From NCBI GenBank assembly GCA_024180945.1, contig JAKSGN010000006.1, positions 1,984,001 to 2,048,000 on the forward strand: 64,000 nucleotides of DNA, written 5' to 3'. Below, piece after piece: positions 1-10,400 of this stretch; within the stretch, counting starts at the first letter, position 1, and every line of letters starts with the position of its first letter. The position numbers and the translations under genes were made by a program. The notes beneath the pieces are model-generated. The model was not told the origin of the DNA. It did not search any database and worked only from the letters and a program-made list of their open reading frames with translations. Origin of the DNA: Macrophomina tecta. Taxonomy: Eukaryota > Ascomycota > Dothideomycetes > Botryosphaeriales > Botryosphaeriaceae.

Positions 1-1019
1 AGGCGTTGTTTGAGCCGAGCCTTCTGGTGGGGGCCCTGGATCTCGCAATAAATGCTGCCTGCAGCCGTTCCAACTTTGTTTGGGTCTCGTTGCTTGTTCA
101 CCCGACTGAAAGAAATAAAGAGCGAACCGCTCCTCTGCCGGCTTTCTGGAGAATAGATGGACGCTAAGGAGGGCGAAACGGATGCCACCTAGAGCATCAA
201 CTGGAAGCCTATCTCAGTGCGGAGAGGAAAGGGATTGCATCACCCCAAATGAAGTGAATTGACACCAGTTTGCAAACAGCTCACCATTCAGGGGGACCCG
301 AGCTCCTAGGACGAACACTTTTACATATGATCTCGAGGACACCAAGGCACTCCTCACCGTGCTCCTCAGTGAAGTGCCATTGCTCACATGATTCTGGGGT
401 CTTAAATTTGAATATGTATAGGGACCTGTACGGCTGGATGGACTTAAACCGAGGAAACCGAGGAAACCGAGGACGGGGCCGCCCAAAGAGATGAATCTTT
501 CATATAATTGACTGAGTGAGAGGATTTGATGTTTCAGCACGCCCAGGGAGCGACGGTTTATTCTCTTTTTCCCCCCCCCCCCCCCTTTCGGATACCCCCA
601 TACGAGCACAACGAAGTCGGGAAATTTCGTGGTTCAGCGAGACGACGCTTGCAAGGCAGTAGCAGCTGTACAGAACCTTGATCAGCTTTCTAAGTCAAAG
701 ATCTCGTTCTACAGCATCACTAGCAGGAATATGGGTAAAATCAAAATCTAAGACTCCAATATCACTACTTCTTATCACAGCACGAATCACCACATTGCAA
801 GCGCATAAATGTATCTGCTGGCAATCATGGTCTCATTTGTCTGCGGTTTAATGATCATCGTCTTTCCCAGTATCCGTCTAAGTTCTATCCCAAGCAGACA
901 GGCCTTCTTCCCTTCCCCGCCAACAAAAAAAAAAAAAAAAAAAGCAAATGACTTTTTTTTTATGAAACAAAAATCCACCGATATACCATCACAAACCCCT
1001 TCCTACTCTGGTGCAAAGA
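1..1019. other. Intergenic, no gene recognised
   Basis: I see no supported gene here. The longest open frame (minus, 214-609) runs through a poly-G/C tract at about 573-587 and resembles nothing I know. The stretch contains three tandem copies of a 9-mer (446-472), a 14-nt poly-C run and an A-run near 926-944. It is probably the 3' flank of SUA5 plus the flank of a gene outside the window. Confidence 0.5.
446..472. repeat. Short tandem repeat, 3 x 9 bp
   Basis: Three perfect head-to-tail copies of AAACCGAGG are visible. It lies outside any supported gene. Confidence 0.8.
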
Positions 1020-2591
1020 TTATGAACCCTTAACCTCCACCTCAGCTGCTTTCCGCAGCCGATTCATAATCGCAGCAGCCACATCCCCTTCCCTCTCATC
1101 GATGCCCTCGACGAGAATAACGTCCACATCTTTTCTATCAAGCTCGCGCAGTGCCGAGAAAAGACCGCGTGCGATGTCCTTGGTTTCCGCGCCCAGATTA
1201 ACTTCCCAGACCTCCTGGTCCTCATCAATGCTCGAGACCAGGCGCCGCGGCTTCGGCGTTGGGCGGACCGTCAGCGTTTCAAGCATCTTCGAGAAGCCGT
1301 GAGAATAAGACGACGATAAAGACGCGGCCACGCCATTTGTGACTGGTGGTGCGACACTCTCCTGCTCCGCCACGGTCTGGTCATCCAGCGTCTCCAGCGT
1401 GACCGCAGGCAGCCCGCAGCCCCTTGGCCACCTCTTCGTCCGTATTGTCCCAACCCTGCGCTTTCCCCGTACCGTCTCCCGGCCCGGCACGCCCGTCCCA
1501 GCCTCGAACAGCACGACACGAGCCTTCGGCGAGTAGTGCCTGTACTTCATGCCGGGCGCCCTCGGCGCTTCGCGCTTCCCGTTGGCAGCGTCGCCGTGAC
1601 TGCTCCCCATCTCTGCCTTGTCCTTGTACGCGACGCCGACGTTCTCCCAGCCCTCGCAGCGGCGCAGTTCGTCGATGCTGACGCCGCCGGGGCGCAAGAT
1701 GACGGGCGTATCGCCGCTGATGCCATCGACGACGGTGCTCTCGACACCGACGTCGCAAGGGCCGCCGTCGAGGATGGTCGCGATGCGGCGCGCCAGGTCG
1801 TGCGCGACGTGCTCGGCGGCCGTGGGGCTGGGTTTGGTCGAGGCGTTGGCGGAGGGCGCGGCGATGGGGCGGGCGGCGAGGCGGATTAGGAGGAGCGCGA
1901 TGAGAGAGCCGGGCATACGCGCGCCGAAGGTGGGCAGGCCGGCGGTTACTTCGGGGGCGAGCGGCGAGGGGGTTGTCGGGGGGAGTGGGAGGATGATGGT
2001 GAGGGGCCCGGGCCAGAAGCGGCGGATTAGGGGGTGGTAGATGGTGGGGATGAGGTCGGCGGGGTTGGCGGGAGCGGTGGTGTTGGTGGGTTGGAGGAGC
2101 TGGCGCAGTTGGGAGAGCGATGCGATGTGCACGATGAGTGGGTTGTCAGAGGGCCGTTGCTTGGCCTTGTAGATTCCGCGCACGGCGGAGCTGCTGGTAG
2201 CATCTGCTCCCAGGCCATAGACTGTCTCTGTGGGAAAGGCAACGGGGAGGACGCCTTCTTGGAGTTCACGCGCGGCCTGTCGGAGGTGGGCAATATCGGC
2301 GCCGGACTCTGCCCACGTAATGTCCCAATCTTCGAGAAGGGCGTCCGGACAGGGGCGGAAGAGAGTAATCTTGCCCAGCTTCGAGGCATCGACGGGGAGG
2401 ATGCGGGTTTCGGGGGCTATGGTGGTGGTGGGCGTCGGATGCCCGTTCGCGGTGGGCTCAGATGCGGCGCTCATGGTGGCGATGCGGCGGGGGGAACCTG
2501 CGGTGACAGAGCGCAGGGATACCGGGCTGCAGATACTGCGTGCGAGAGACGTTGCGGACCTGTTGATGCAGGCATTGGGAAGGGTGGGCAT
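1020..2591 (-). CDS. SUA5: Threonylcarbamoyl-AMP synthase Sua5 (YrdC/Sua5 family)
   Basis: The enzyme makes L-threonylcarbamoyl-AMP from threonine, bicarbonate and ATP, the first step of t6A formation at position 37 of ANN-decoding tRNAs. The uninterrupted 523-aa frame has a YrdC domain at about residues 100-310, including KAKQRPSDNPL (142-152) for substrate binding and the SANAS segment. The PGMKYRHYSP linker (near 343) then leads to the C-terminal Sua5 domain, which makes it longer than bacterial YrdC, as is usual for yeast Sua5. Residues 1-39 are rich in Arg, Ser and Ala with few acids, like a mitochondrial presequence. A second in-frame ATG at residue 40 (base 2474) would give a shorter cytosolic form. 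No intron is needed. Identification is firm; the choice of start is open because both ATGs may be used. Confidence 0.93.
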   Translation of the reverse strand: MPTLPNACINRSATSLARSICSPVSLRSVTAGSPRRIATMSAASEPTANGHPTPTTTIAPETRILPVDASKLGKITLFRPCPDALLEDWDITWAESGADIAHLRQAARELQEGVLPVAFPTETVYGLGADATSSSAVRGIYKAKQRPSDNPLIVHIASLSQLRQLLQPTNTTAPANPADLIPTIYHPLIRRFWPGPLTIILPLPPTTPSPLAPEVTAGLPTFGARMPGSLIALLLIRLAARPIAAPSANASTKPSPTAAEHVAHDLARRIATILDGGPCDVGVESTVVDGISGDTPVILRPGGVSIDELRRCEGWENVGVAYKDKAEMGSSHGDAANGKREAPRAPGMKYRHYSPKARVVLFEAGTGVPGRETVRGKRRVGTIRTKRWPRGCGLPAVTLETLDDQTVAEQESVAPPVTNGVAASLSSSYSHGFSKMLETLTVRPTPKPRRLVSSIDEDQEVWEVNLGAETKDIARGLFSALRELDRKDVDVILVEGIDEREGDVAAAIMNRLRKAAEVEVKGS

Positions 2592-4394
2592 GTGGTAGTG
2601 CGCATCTAGAATATGATTTTTGACTCAGCGCATGGAATTCGCAGGTCCCCGGCGGCCACGCCCACGTCCGCTCGCTCGTCTTTCGGCCCGATTCACTCAC
2701 GTCATGGCCCCGCCAGAAATATTTCAACACCATCGCCATCTGCATCTCGGTGATCTGCATTTTCCAGACTCAGTGCCGAAGACCCCTCGTATTCCAACAC
2801 TTTTTGGTCTGTAGTAAAATGCCTAAATTTCATGATTCTGTGCATCTGTAACCATGGTTCTCGGGCGCAACAGGCAGGCTATATACGGGGTCCGAACAGG
2901 CCTCTCTTTCTTGCCTCTTCAAATCATGCCTTGTCCGGAAGCAAAGGAAGCTCAAAGAAAGCTGTGGTATGTCCCAAACTTGCAGGCTCTCAGCCACTGA
3001 ATATAAGGCAACCAATCCTCGGGTTAATAAGCATCAACGTCCATCTTAAATCTCAGATACAGCAGCACCACCATGCCCAACATGTTTTAAATTTACATTC
3101 CAACGAATATCGCCACCATCTCCTGGCTGTTTGTGAGAGTTCATGTGGCAGCTCTGCCCGACCACCGCTGGCTTTCGTGGGGCCCAAAACAATCCCTAAA
3201 CCGAGAGCACAAAACCATTACTCATAAACAGGCTTCAAGATTATTGTCCATTCCCCGTTGACCCTTCAGCTCGTGATCTTCGGAAGGGCCTGAATTGTCT
3301 CCACGTTCCGCTTTCTTATTGAGCAGCTGTCGCCAACCACGGTACGGAGTGATGCGCACGGTGGACTACAGACATAATGACCCGTGGAGCTGACTTGAGT
3401 CTTTAGGTTCCGTCACAACAGCAGGTTGCGTCCGAAATGCGAGGGCCCTTTTTTCGCAAATGACCAAACTCCGGAGATGGACTGCTGTGAAAGAAGGGAA
3501 AGAAGATGCCCCAGAATCGCCTTCGAACGAGAAGCTTCGAGGTGAAACGGGAGAGAGTAGCGATATGGAGGATGGCGATCGCAGATTGGTGTTTGGAAGA
3601 TGAGTCCGTCCGGACGACACCGGTAGACCAGTTCAGAGTTCTTTCTGTGTAGTAACGGCAGACGCTAGCTGGTAAGATGGTCCGAATAATGCTCCCGGAG
3701 CCAAGAGAGGACGACTTGCTTTCTAGGTCGTGGATGTCGGAGGAAGAGTCTCCAGAAGTCAGGTCACTTGATGAAGAGGACATGAGAAATGGCTGGGTCG
3801 AGATCGACGGCTTGACTGGAGAGCTTGTCCGCTAGACAGGCAACAAGATTCATCAGTCGCGTTGGCACAGTCGGGAGTAATTAAAAACGATTTTGATGCT
3901 ATAAACCGAACAGTCGAAATCCGTAATATGCCATCCATAATGCCAACATGCGCGGTGGCGACCAGATATCGTAATGAAATGAAGCTCGTCCGGATCGCCA
4001 AACACTCCGGACCCGTTCCTTTTCTCCTCCTAATACATCCTATAATCTTTTCCAACTTCCTTGCTTCCTTCATTCTCTGAAATCTTGTCTGCCCCGCTAT
4101 GAGAGGACCTCCTCATCCGCTAGTACATCCACCAAAAGCTGGTCGTTCACTCTCCGCAGCTCCCTCACCGTGGTTCCAGCCGACAGCGCTCGCGTCTGCA
4201 GCAATACAGCCAACTTCAGCCTCCTATGCTCAGCCAAGAGCACGCCGATGGCGCTGGTCTGCGGATCCTCTGCTGGAGCCGGCGAGCGGGGCCAGAAATC
4301 CCCTCCGTGGCCAACAGCACCCCGCTGCATCGACGGCGCATGGCCGCAACACCCACATTCTCCCAACTCGACTGGCGCGCATTCCTCCGTCCCT
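2592..4394. other. Intergenic, possible small minus-strand ORF only
   Basis: There is no recognisable domain on either strand. A minus frame at 3403-3783 starts with a Ser/Asp-rich stretch that looks protein-like and then loses that character, so it could be the first exon of a small gene (listed separately with low confidence). The first part is the SUA5 promoter. Confidence 0.4.
3403..3783 (-). CDS. Questionable small Ser-rich ORF
   Basis: The 126-aa frame opens with an acidic Ser/Asp-rich head (five serines after Met, then DLTSGDSSSDIHDLESK), which is unlike random sequence. The rest is basic and hydrophobic, ending in a Cys triplet, and looks like chance translation. If real, the gene is probably spliced after about residue 40. 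I do not recognise it, and no neighbour suggests a role. It may equally be an untranslated shadow. Confidence 0.2.
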   Translation of the reverse strand: MSSSSSDLTSGDSSSDIHDLESKSSSLGSGSIIRTILPASVCRYYTERTLNWSTGVVRTDSSSKHQSAIAILHIATLSRFTSKLLVRRRFWGIFFPFFHSSPSPEFGHLRKKGPRISDATCCCDGT

Positions 4395-4781
4395 TCACTT
4401 AGTATCGATTACACTGACGCGAAGCTGCCTACCAACTTCAGCAATACCATCCCAATCGGACGCAAGAGGCGCGCAAGCGTACTCACCCTTTGGAGAAGAA
4501 GAATCCGAAGATGATGACGACAACGAGCGCTGCGATAGCGAGGGCGATGCGGACCGGACTGCGGCGGCATCTTCATCGTGCGGACCGTGAGCGGGGATGC
4601 CCGACTTGCGCTCGAGCTCGCGGTGCGCTCTGCGTGTGCAGCCGGGGCACTTGCGCGCGAGGCGCTCGAAGCGTGGGTGCACGTGGCCGCAGTCGTCCTC
4701 GAAGTCGGTGTAGCAGAACTCGATGATGTGGTCGGGCTTGATGTGGCCGCAGCTGTAGATTGTGGTCGGGGAGGTGCACAT
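4395..4781 (-). CDS. Small Cys/His-rich hypothetical protein
   Basis: I prefer the internal ATG at 4781, giving 128 aa, over the frame's first ATG at 4937 because the upstream 52 residues look like translated 5' leader (Asn/His/Thr-rich). The N-terminal half carries six Cys and several His in a pattern resembling a small zinc-binding fold: C2, CGH (11-13), C22, C29, CGH again, and CPGC (about 46-49). The C-terminal half is a Ser-rich acidic linker. Short proteins opening with Thr-Ile-Tyr-Ser-Cys-Gly-His-type motifs are common as unnamed fungal genes. A downstream exon is possible, since a GTCAGT occurs just before the stop. The function is unknown to me. Confidence 0.55.
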   Translation of the reverse strand: MCTSPTTIYSCGHIKPDHIIEFCYTDFEDDCGHVHPRFERLARKCPGCTRRAHRELERKSGIPAHGPHDEDAAAVRSASPSLSQRSLSSSSSDSSSPKGEYACAPLASDWDGIAEVGRQLRVSVIDTK

Positions 4782-4937
4782 GATGGTCGTGGGGGTGCTT
4801 TGGTGCGTATACGGTTGTGTCGTGTTCGATAAAGCGTTTTTGTGTGTTTTGTGATCGTCGTTTAGTTTCTGAATGAGAGGTGAATGATTGTTGTGAGGGT
4901 GACGGGAATTAAGAAATAAGCAAGGGAGGACGTTCAA

Positions 4938-5320
4938 GAGATCAGATGAAGGCCGGAACTGAATGAATAGTTATGCAATTTAACTGTTCATGAGAGCAAG
5001 TGCCACCAGGGGTCCATCGACGGCGTGGTATCGTATGACGGGGCATACCATGCGTTCTATTTGGTGCCAACTTGCCATGGCGAGGGGGGGCTATCCTACG
5101 GCTTTGTCACACTGCATCATCTTCACGACTAGCACATGTCATAGGAAGCAAGTGTGCGCTACGGCAACATGCTGATTGATCGGCGGAAGATGTTTGGTGT
5201 GGGGGTTGGGTATACATACTCCGGAGCGCCACGTCAGGTGTTTTTGGCGTGTTTGCTTTTTCCTCACGCCAGCTCGCGTTAAGCGCGCCAGCAGCCCGCA
5301 CCGCCTCACGCTATCCCGCA
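4938..5320. other. Intergenic between convergent/tandem minus-strand genes
   Basis: I see no gene. This is the 5' leader of the small Cys-rich gene and the 3' flank of the CWF19-like gene. Confidence 0.5.
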
Positions 5321-7084
5321 CTACGCTTCCATCAAGTCATATGGCTTGAATGCCGCCTTGAAGGCCTCCGCATCTCCTACTTCGTCTTCATGTGTCTGCG
5401 CACATTCCCGCCAATCCATCCGATTTTCCAGTTCCAGAAGCTTGGCCAGCACACGGCGTCCGAATTGCAGATCGAAGCGAAATGATTCGTCAAGCGGCAG
5501 CATCAGGCTTGTCTCCGCGCCTTCCGGATTGGATCCATCTGCTGCGGGGCACCAAATCTTCAGTCTGAAGAAATCGGTGCCTTCTTCGTACCCATCTCCG
5601 ACGTCTTTCTTCTCGAACTTGGGGTACTTTTGATTCTCGGCCTGGACCTTAAACGCAGCCTCGACAATCCCGTGCTTGATGAGACCTGCAGGCACGGGAA
5701 GGAACTGCCAATGCGTGTGAACACCGCCCGACCTACTCACCTCCCATGTAACGGCGCCAAGTTTGTCTTTGCTAGTCTCCGCAACGAATTTCTGCAGTGC
5801 TCTGCGGTAGCGTTCCATGTCGTCGAAAGTCTGCTTACGGGAGGATTCCTCGACGGCAGCAAGAGTTGGCGAATGCGATAAGGGAATAATGAGCATGTGG
5901 CAAGCGAGCTTCAGCTCTGGAGCGAATGTAGTAGCCGTCGTCAACGGGCCCTTAGCTGTAGCAATGTATGCTTCCTCCGCAATCGATGTGATCATGTGAG
6001 AGGCTACGCTTGGGTTAGAAAGGCAGAAAAAGCATTCGCTTTGAGAAGGCGGCCCGGCGCGCTGACGCTTGTTGCCACGCTTGCGATGGCCCTCGTCCGT
6101 GGCGAAACGATACGAGGTTTCCTGAGTAGGCCTCGACCTCTTCTTTCCCGCAAAAGAGAGGGGTGATGCTGTTGTCCCTGGAGGGATGGCCACGGGGGGA
6201 GCAGCTGTCGGGTCTATGGAAAATGCATATATCCACTTGGCTTTGCTAGGGTTGCCGTACGAGGCAAGGCTGATGAAGCGGGTAATGCGGTAGCCATCGC
6301 CGGCATCGTCGCTAGGAGGGTGAAAGAATGGCTCGCGTTCGTAGAAGGCGGTTGAAGAGTTGGAAAAGTGATAACGTGGCTTAACAGCAGAACAGAGATC
6401 GGCAATACACTGCTGCTCAGGAGGCTTGACTTCGGAATCGATCTTGAATTCCACCTTGGACCCCGTCTGTATCTCGGCCGGCCATTCGCTGGTGACAAGA
6501 ATGTCGGCAGTGTTTGCGCCTTTCAAGGCGCGGGCATCGCTTTCACCGTAGTAGGGCGGATATTTGTCTTTGGACGCACCGGCGGCCACGTTCGGATCTA
6601 ACGAACCGCCAAGAGCAACAATGCGGACCCCCTCGGAAGTCTTCAAAGTACTGCGCTTGCCGAGGAAGTAGAGATTTGAGCAAAGCTCACCACCGGATGC
6701 ATCAAGCTTCTGGACGACTTTCTCGGGCAAAGACTTGGAGCCAAGAGCAAAGTAGATGGGCAGAGGGATCTCGACGTTCCCGGCGATCAAGTTGGCTTCG
6801 CTCTTTTCGTCCTCGGGTGTTGCGGTCTGGGGGTCGGCGAAAAGATCACCAACTACGATAGCAAACGAGAAGTTGTTTTTGGCGTGAAGACCTGCAACCT
6901 TCTTGAATACCTCTAGGAATTGGCCGTTTACTCCGCCAATTACCACGCTGCGTTCCGTTAGAGGGTCCTACACACAGATCTGAGCAAAAGTGGTGTTGAA
7001 TACATGGCCACAGGCTGTGATACGACGAGCAGTACGAGAAGTGAGATATTCAAAGAAAATTTGAGCATACATTTTCGAGGCCAT
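5321..7084 (-). CDS. CwfJ/CWF19-like family protein (CWF19L1 type)
   Basis: Two exons: 7084-7071 (14 nt) and 6947-5321, with intron 7070-6948 (GTATGC...CGCAG). The join restores MASKIVVIGGVNG, the standard start of the family, whereas exon 2 alone has no ATG there. The protein is 546 aa. The N-terminal half is a metallophosphoesterase-like domain (VVGDLF motif near 35, then LGGSLDP). Residues from about 310 carry CwfJ C1 (FFCLSNP, then a HIT-like HTHWQFLPVP) and CwfJ C2 (FRFDLQFGRRVLAKLL near 515). The family is tied to spliceosomes and the debranching enzyme Dbr1, acting in intron lariat turnover. The basic patch near 275-300 (KKRSRP, RKRGNKRQR) is probably nuclear. It is divergent with UTP20. 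Confidence 0.9.
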
Positions 7085-7452
7085 GGTGCCAGCGGTCGGG
7101 CTATGCTCGTCCGACGACGTCGCGATGAGTTGCAGGGGAGGACTTGGAAGCTCAGTGGGGGATGCTCATCGTACACTGTGCCAAATGGAGGGTCGCAGCC
7201 ACCGGTGCCCTGGCGAGATCTTCTGGACTAGAAGTGAGGTCGAGCTGGGCGTCGAAAGCGCGGGTCTCGAAGAGGAAAAGCGCAGCCCCCGGCACACGCC
7301 CGGGCGCACAGGCCAGGCGGTGAGCGGTCGGTCGGCGGAGGCAGCTGCAATCGCCGACATAACTTTTTTGACGCCTCCGGCTCTCACGCCGCCTCCAGTC
7401 CTTGTTCTCGCCCACCTGCTCTCCCTTCCGCCACTTGGAGACCTGCGCAACC
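7085..7452. promoter_or_regulatory. Bidirectional promoter CWF19-like / UTP20 with PAC box
   Basis: The 368-bp space between two divergent start codons contains GCGATGAG (7122-7129). This is a perfect match to the PAC element of rRNA and ribosome-biogenesis genes in ascomycetes. A near copy, ACGATGAG, lies on the minus strand at about 7163-7170. UTP20 is a ribosome-biogenesis gene, so the site fits. Binding itself is inference. Confidence 0.5.
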
Positions 7453-10400
7453 ATGGCCGTCGTGTCGCAGGCCAAGCGTAAGAAGACCGACAAGGTCTCC
7501 AAGCCCAAAAAATGCGGCACACAGTCCTCGCGCAAACACCACTTCGAGTCCTTCTCTCAGCGCATCGCGAAGCTCAACATCGATCCTATCCGCCGACCCA
7601 CGCGCCGCACCTTGGACGAGCAGGATCTCTCCACCACCGCCTCCTATCTCAAGAACTCTTTCGAAGAATGGAAGGATCTCAATCTCTCCGAAACTTTTCA
7701 CGCCTTCTCCCGCGAACTAGACCCGCTCTGCGAATCGCTCCCGCAGATCCTACACCATGCCGACAGCATAATGGATCTGCTGATCCGATACATCGAGAAA
7801 AGAGATGCTCTATCACTAGAGCCGCTGCTGAGCTTGCTCTCCCATTTCGCCCATGACCTGGGTGTGAAGTTCGAGAAGTATTTTGCTCGTGCCGTGCAGA
7901 CAGTGTGCCATGTCGCTGCAGCGCACCCTGACATTGAGGTCATTGAATGGAGCTTTACCTCTTTGGCGTGGCTATTCAAGTACCTCTCGCGACTTCTCGT
8001 GCCTGATCTGCGGCCTCTCTACGATCTCATGGCTCCTCTGTTGGGCAAAGAACATCAGAAGGGCTTCGTGACCCGTTTCGCTGCCGAAGCCATGAGTTTT
8101 TTGGTTAGGAAAGCTGGCGCGTCATATCACAGGGATAAGGAGCCTTTGCAAATTATTGTTGCCCATGCATTGGGTGATCTTCAAGAGGTGGCGCAGAAAA
8201 GCGATGCATACCAATACCAGCGTGGTCTGATGACGCTGTTCGTCGAATCCATCAAAGGAGTACAGAATGGCCTCCATTCCAGCGCCGAAGCGGTCCTCAA
8301 AGTCTTGCTTGCACAGGCTCTAGCCCCCAGGGATGATTCGTCCCTTTTACCTGAGGAGAACCCTGCGATGGACGTTGTCCAGGGCGTCCTCACGGCTACC
8401 ATCCACCACACAAGCTCTGACACATTCACACCCATGCTGCAGATAGTCCTGGAGCAAATAGATGGACCGGGCTCGAGCATGGGCAAAAAGAGGCTGGAAA
8501 ATGCCGCTCGCCTGCTCTTCACCGTCGTCGGCGTGAGGAAAGGGACGAGAATCGCTGATTGGAGCTCTGTGATGCGTACCATGTCGCAAATCATATATTC
8601 CGCGGAATCTTCGCAGGCTGCGGCTGACCCTGCTGTTTCCTCTGATATATTAGCCGCTCTGGCAGTATTACTGCAACTTTGCCCGATGGACGTCGCAATC
8701 CCTCATTTGCGCATTCTAGACACCGTATCTAGTGGCCCCTGGCAACAATCATTCCTGTCTTTCTGCAATTTCTTTTCCGAACTAGGAATTGAGAGATTTC
8801 ATAGCATCCTCTTGCCCCATTTCAAAAGGTAGGCACCCTAAAGGCGCTTTCCCGCTTGACTTACGATATTAACAGTTTTGCAGGTTTATCATGTCTAGAT
8901 GGAAAGAGGAGGAACTCGGCCTTGCTCTACTGATTCCACGCCTCGCCGGACGAGGATGTCTTTCTAATGCACCTTTCGCATGCCCCCAGGCGTGGCAGGA
9001 AGAAATAGTAGCCTCACTCAAGAAGCTTTCCGCAAGGGGACCCGAACTGGCTGCGGAGGACGAAACAGCGTTGTGCAATGCCTATCTCGATATCACGAAG
9101 CTATTTTCCGTCGAACCTCAAACCGAATCAGAGCTGTACACGCACCTCTTCAACCTCCTTAGTGGCTCGTTGGAGCAGCCTTCCTCGGATCCGTCACCCC
9201 AGGTCAGGTTTGGTGTGGGAGCAGGCTTCGAGTACGTGGCGGAGAAGCAGAACAAGAAATCCGAGAATTCGGCCTTATGGACCTCCTTGTGTGCGGCGTC
9301 TGTGATCTACATTCAGTATCCGAAATTCGCCGAAGCACTCTTGCGGTATCTCAAGATTCATGCAAAGGGACTGGACCTGAGCGGGGAGCACACGGATACT
9401 TTGGTCAGTGCAGCCATCGATTGTCTTGGATCGCCATCTCATGAGCTCCGCGCTTCCAGTCTGGACATTCTCCAGTTCATTTACACTCTTCGGCACAGCG
9501 GAGCCGAATCTGATTTGCTTTCTACAGCCGTCTTGATTGAGAGCACACCATTGAACATCCAGACGGCCAGGACAGTGTCTATGCACATTCGTCGTCTTGC
9601 TGCAGCATACAAGAGCATAGAGGGCAATTCCTGGGTTGCTCGGGCAATTCCCACATATTGCTTTGGTCTTCTCTACGTCAATTACACGCAGGTATGGGAG
9701 GATTCGTGTAATGCTCTGAAGGAAATGTGCGAAACCAAGGAAGGCGAGATCATTATTTCGGAGCTTGCCTTCAGATGGTTGGACGCTGATTTGCCCAATG
9801 AGACGGCGCCTGAGGCCTTTCTCTCACAGTCTTCAGAGGAGCATGCCAGCACCACAGTGAGCACCGAGTTCGAGTGCACCAATCTCCTGTATTTGTCCAA
9901 CACCTCAAAGAGAGCAACCGAGCTCTTGAGCAATACGAAACAGCAGCTTATTCGGAATTTCAACGCTGATCATCATAAGGTCGAATTCATCACAAGTCAA
10001 AGTCGATCTCAAGCTCTCAAGATTCTCAATGCTATTCCTCAGGTCGCGGAGAAGAAGTCGAAGTTTCTTGTTCCAACGCTTCTTCGGTGGGCGACCGGAA
10101 ACGGGAGCAGTAACGATTCCATTCCGGACGAGTCTGCTGATCGCGCTGGGCGTGAGACAGTTGAACAATCTCAGTGGGCTCGGAAAGATCAGAAATCCAT
10201 GCTTGGGTTGTTCGCCAAATTCGTCAATCCCAAGGTTCTGTATAGATCAACGGATGTTTACTCCGCTCTTTTAGCCCTTCTCGCCAATGGAGACGTCGAG
10301 GTACAGAAGTCTGCACTTAGGGCAATTTTCACCTGGAAGAACCGCAGCATCAATCGCTACGAGGAGAATCTACTGAACATCCTCGATGACGCAAGGTTCA

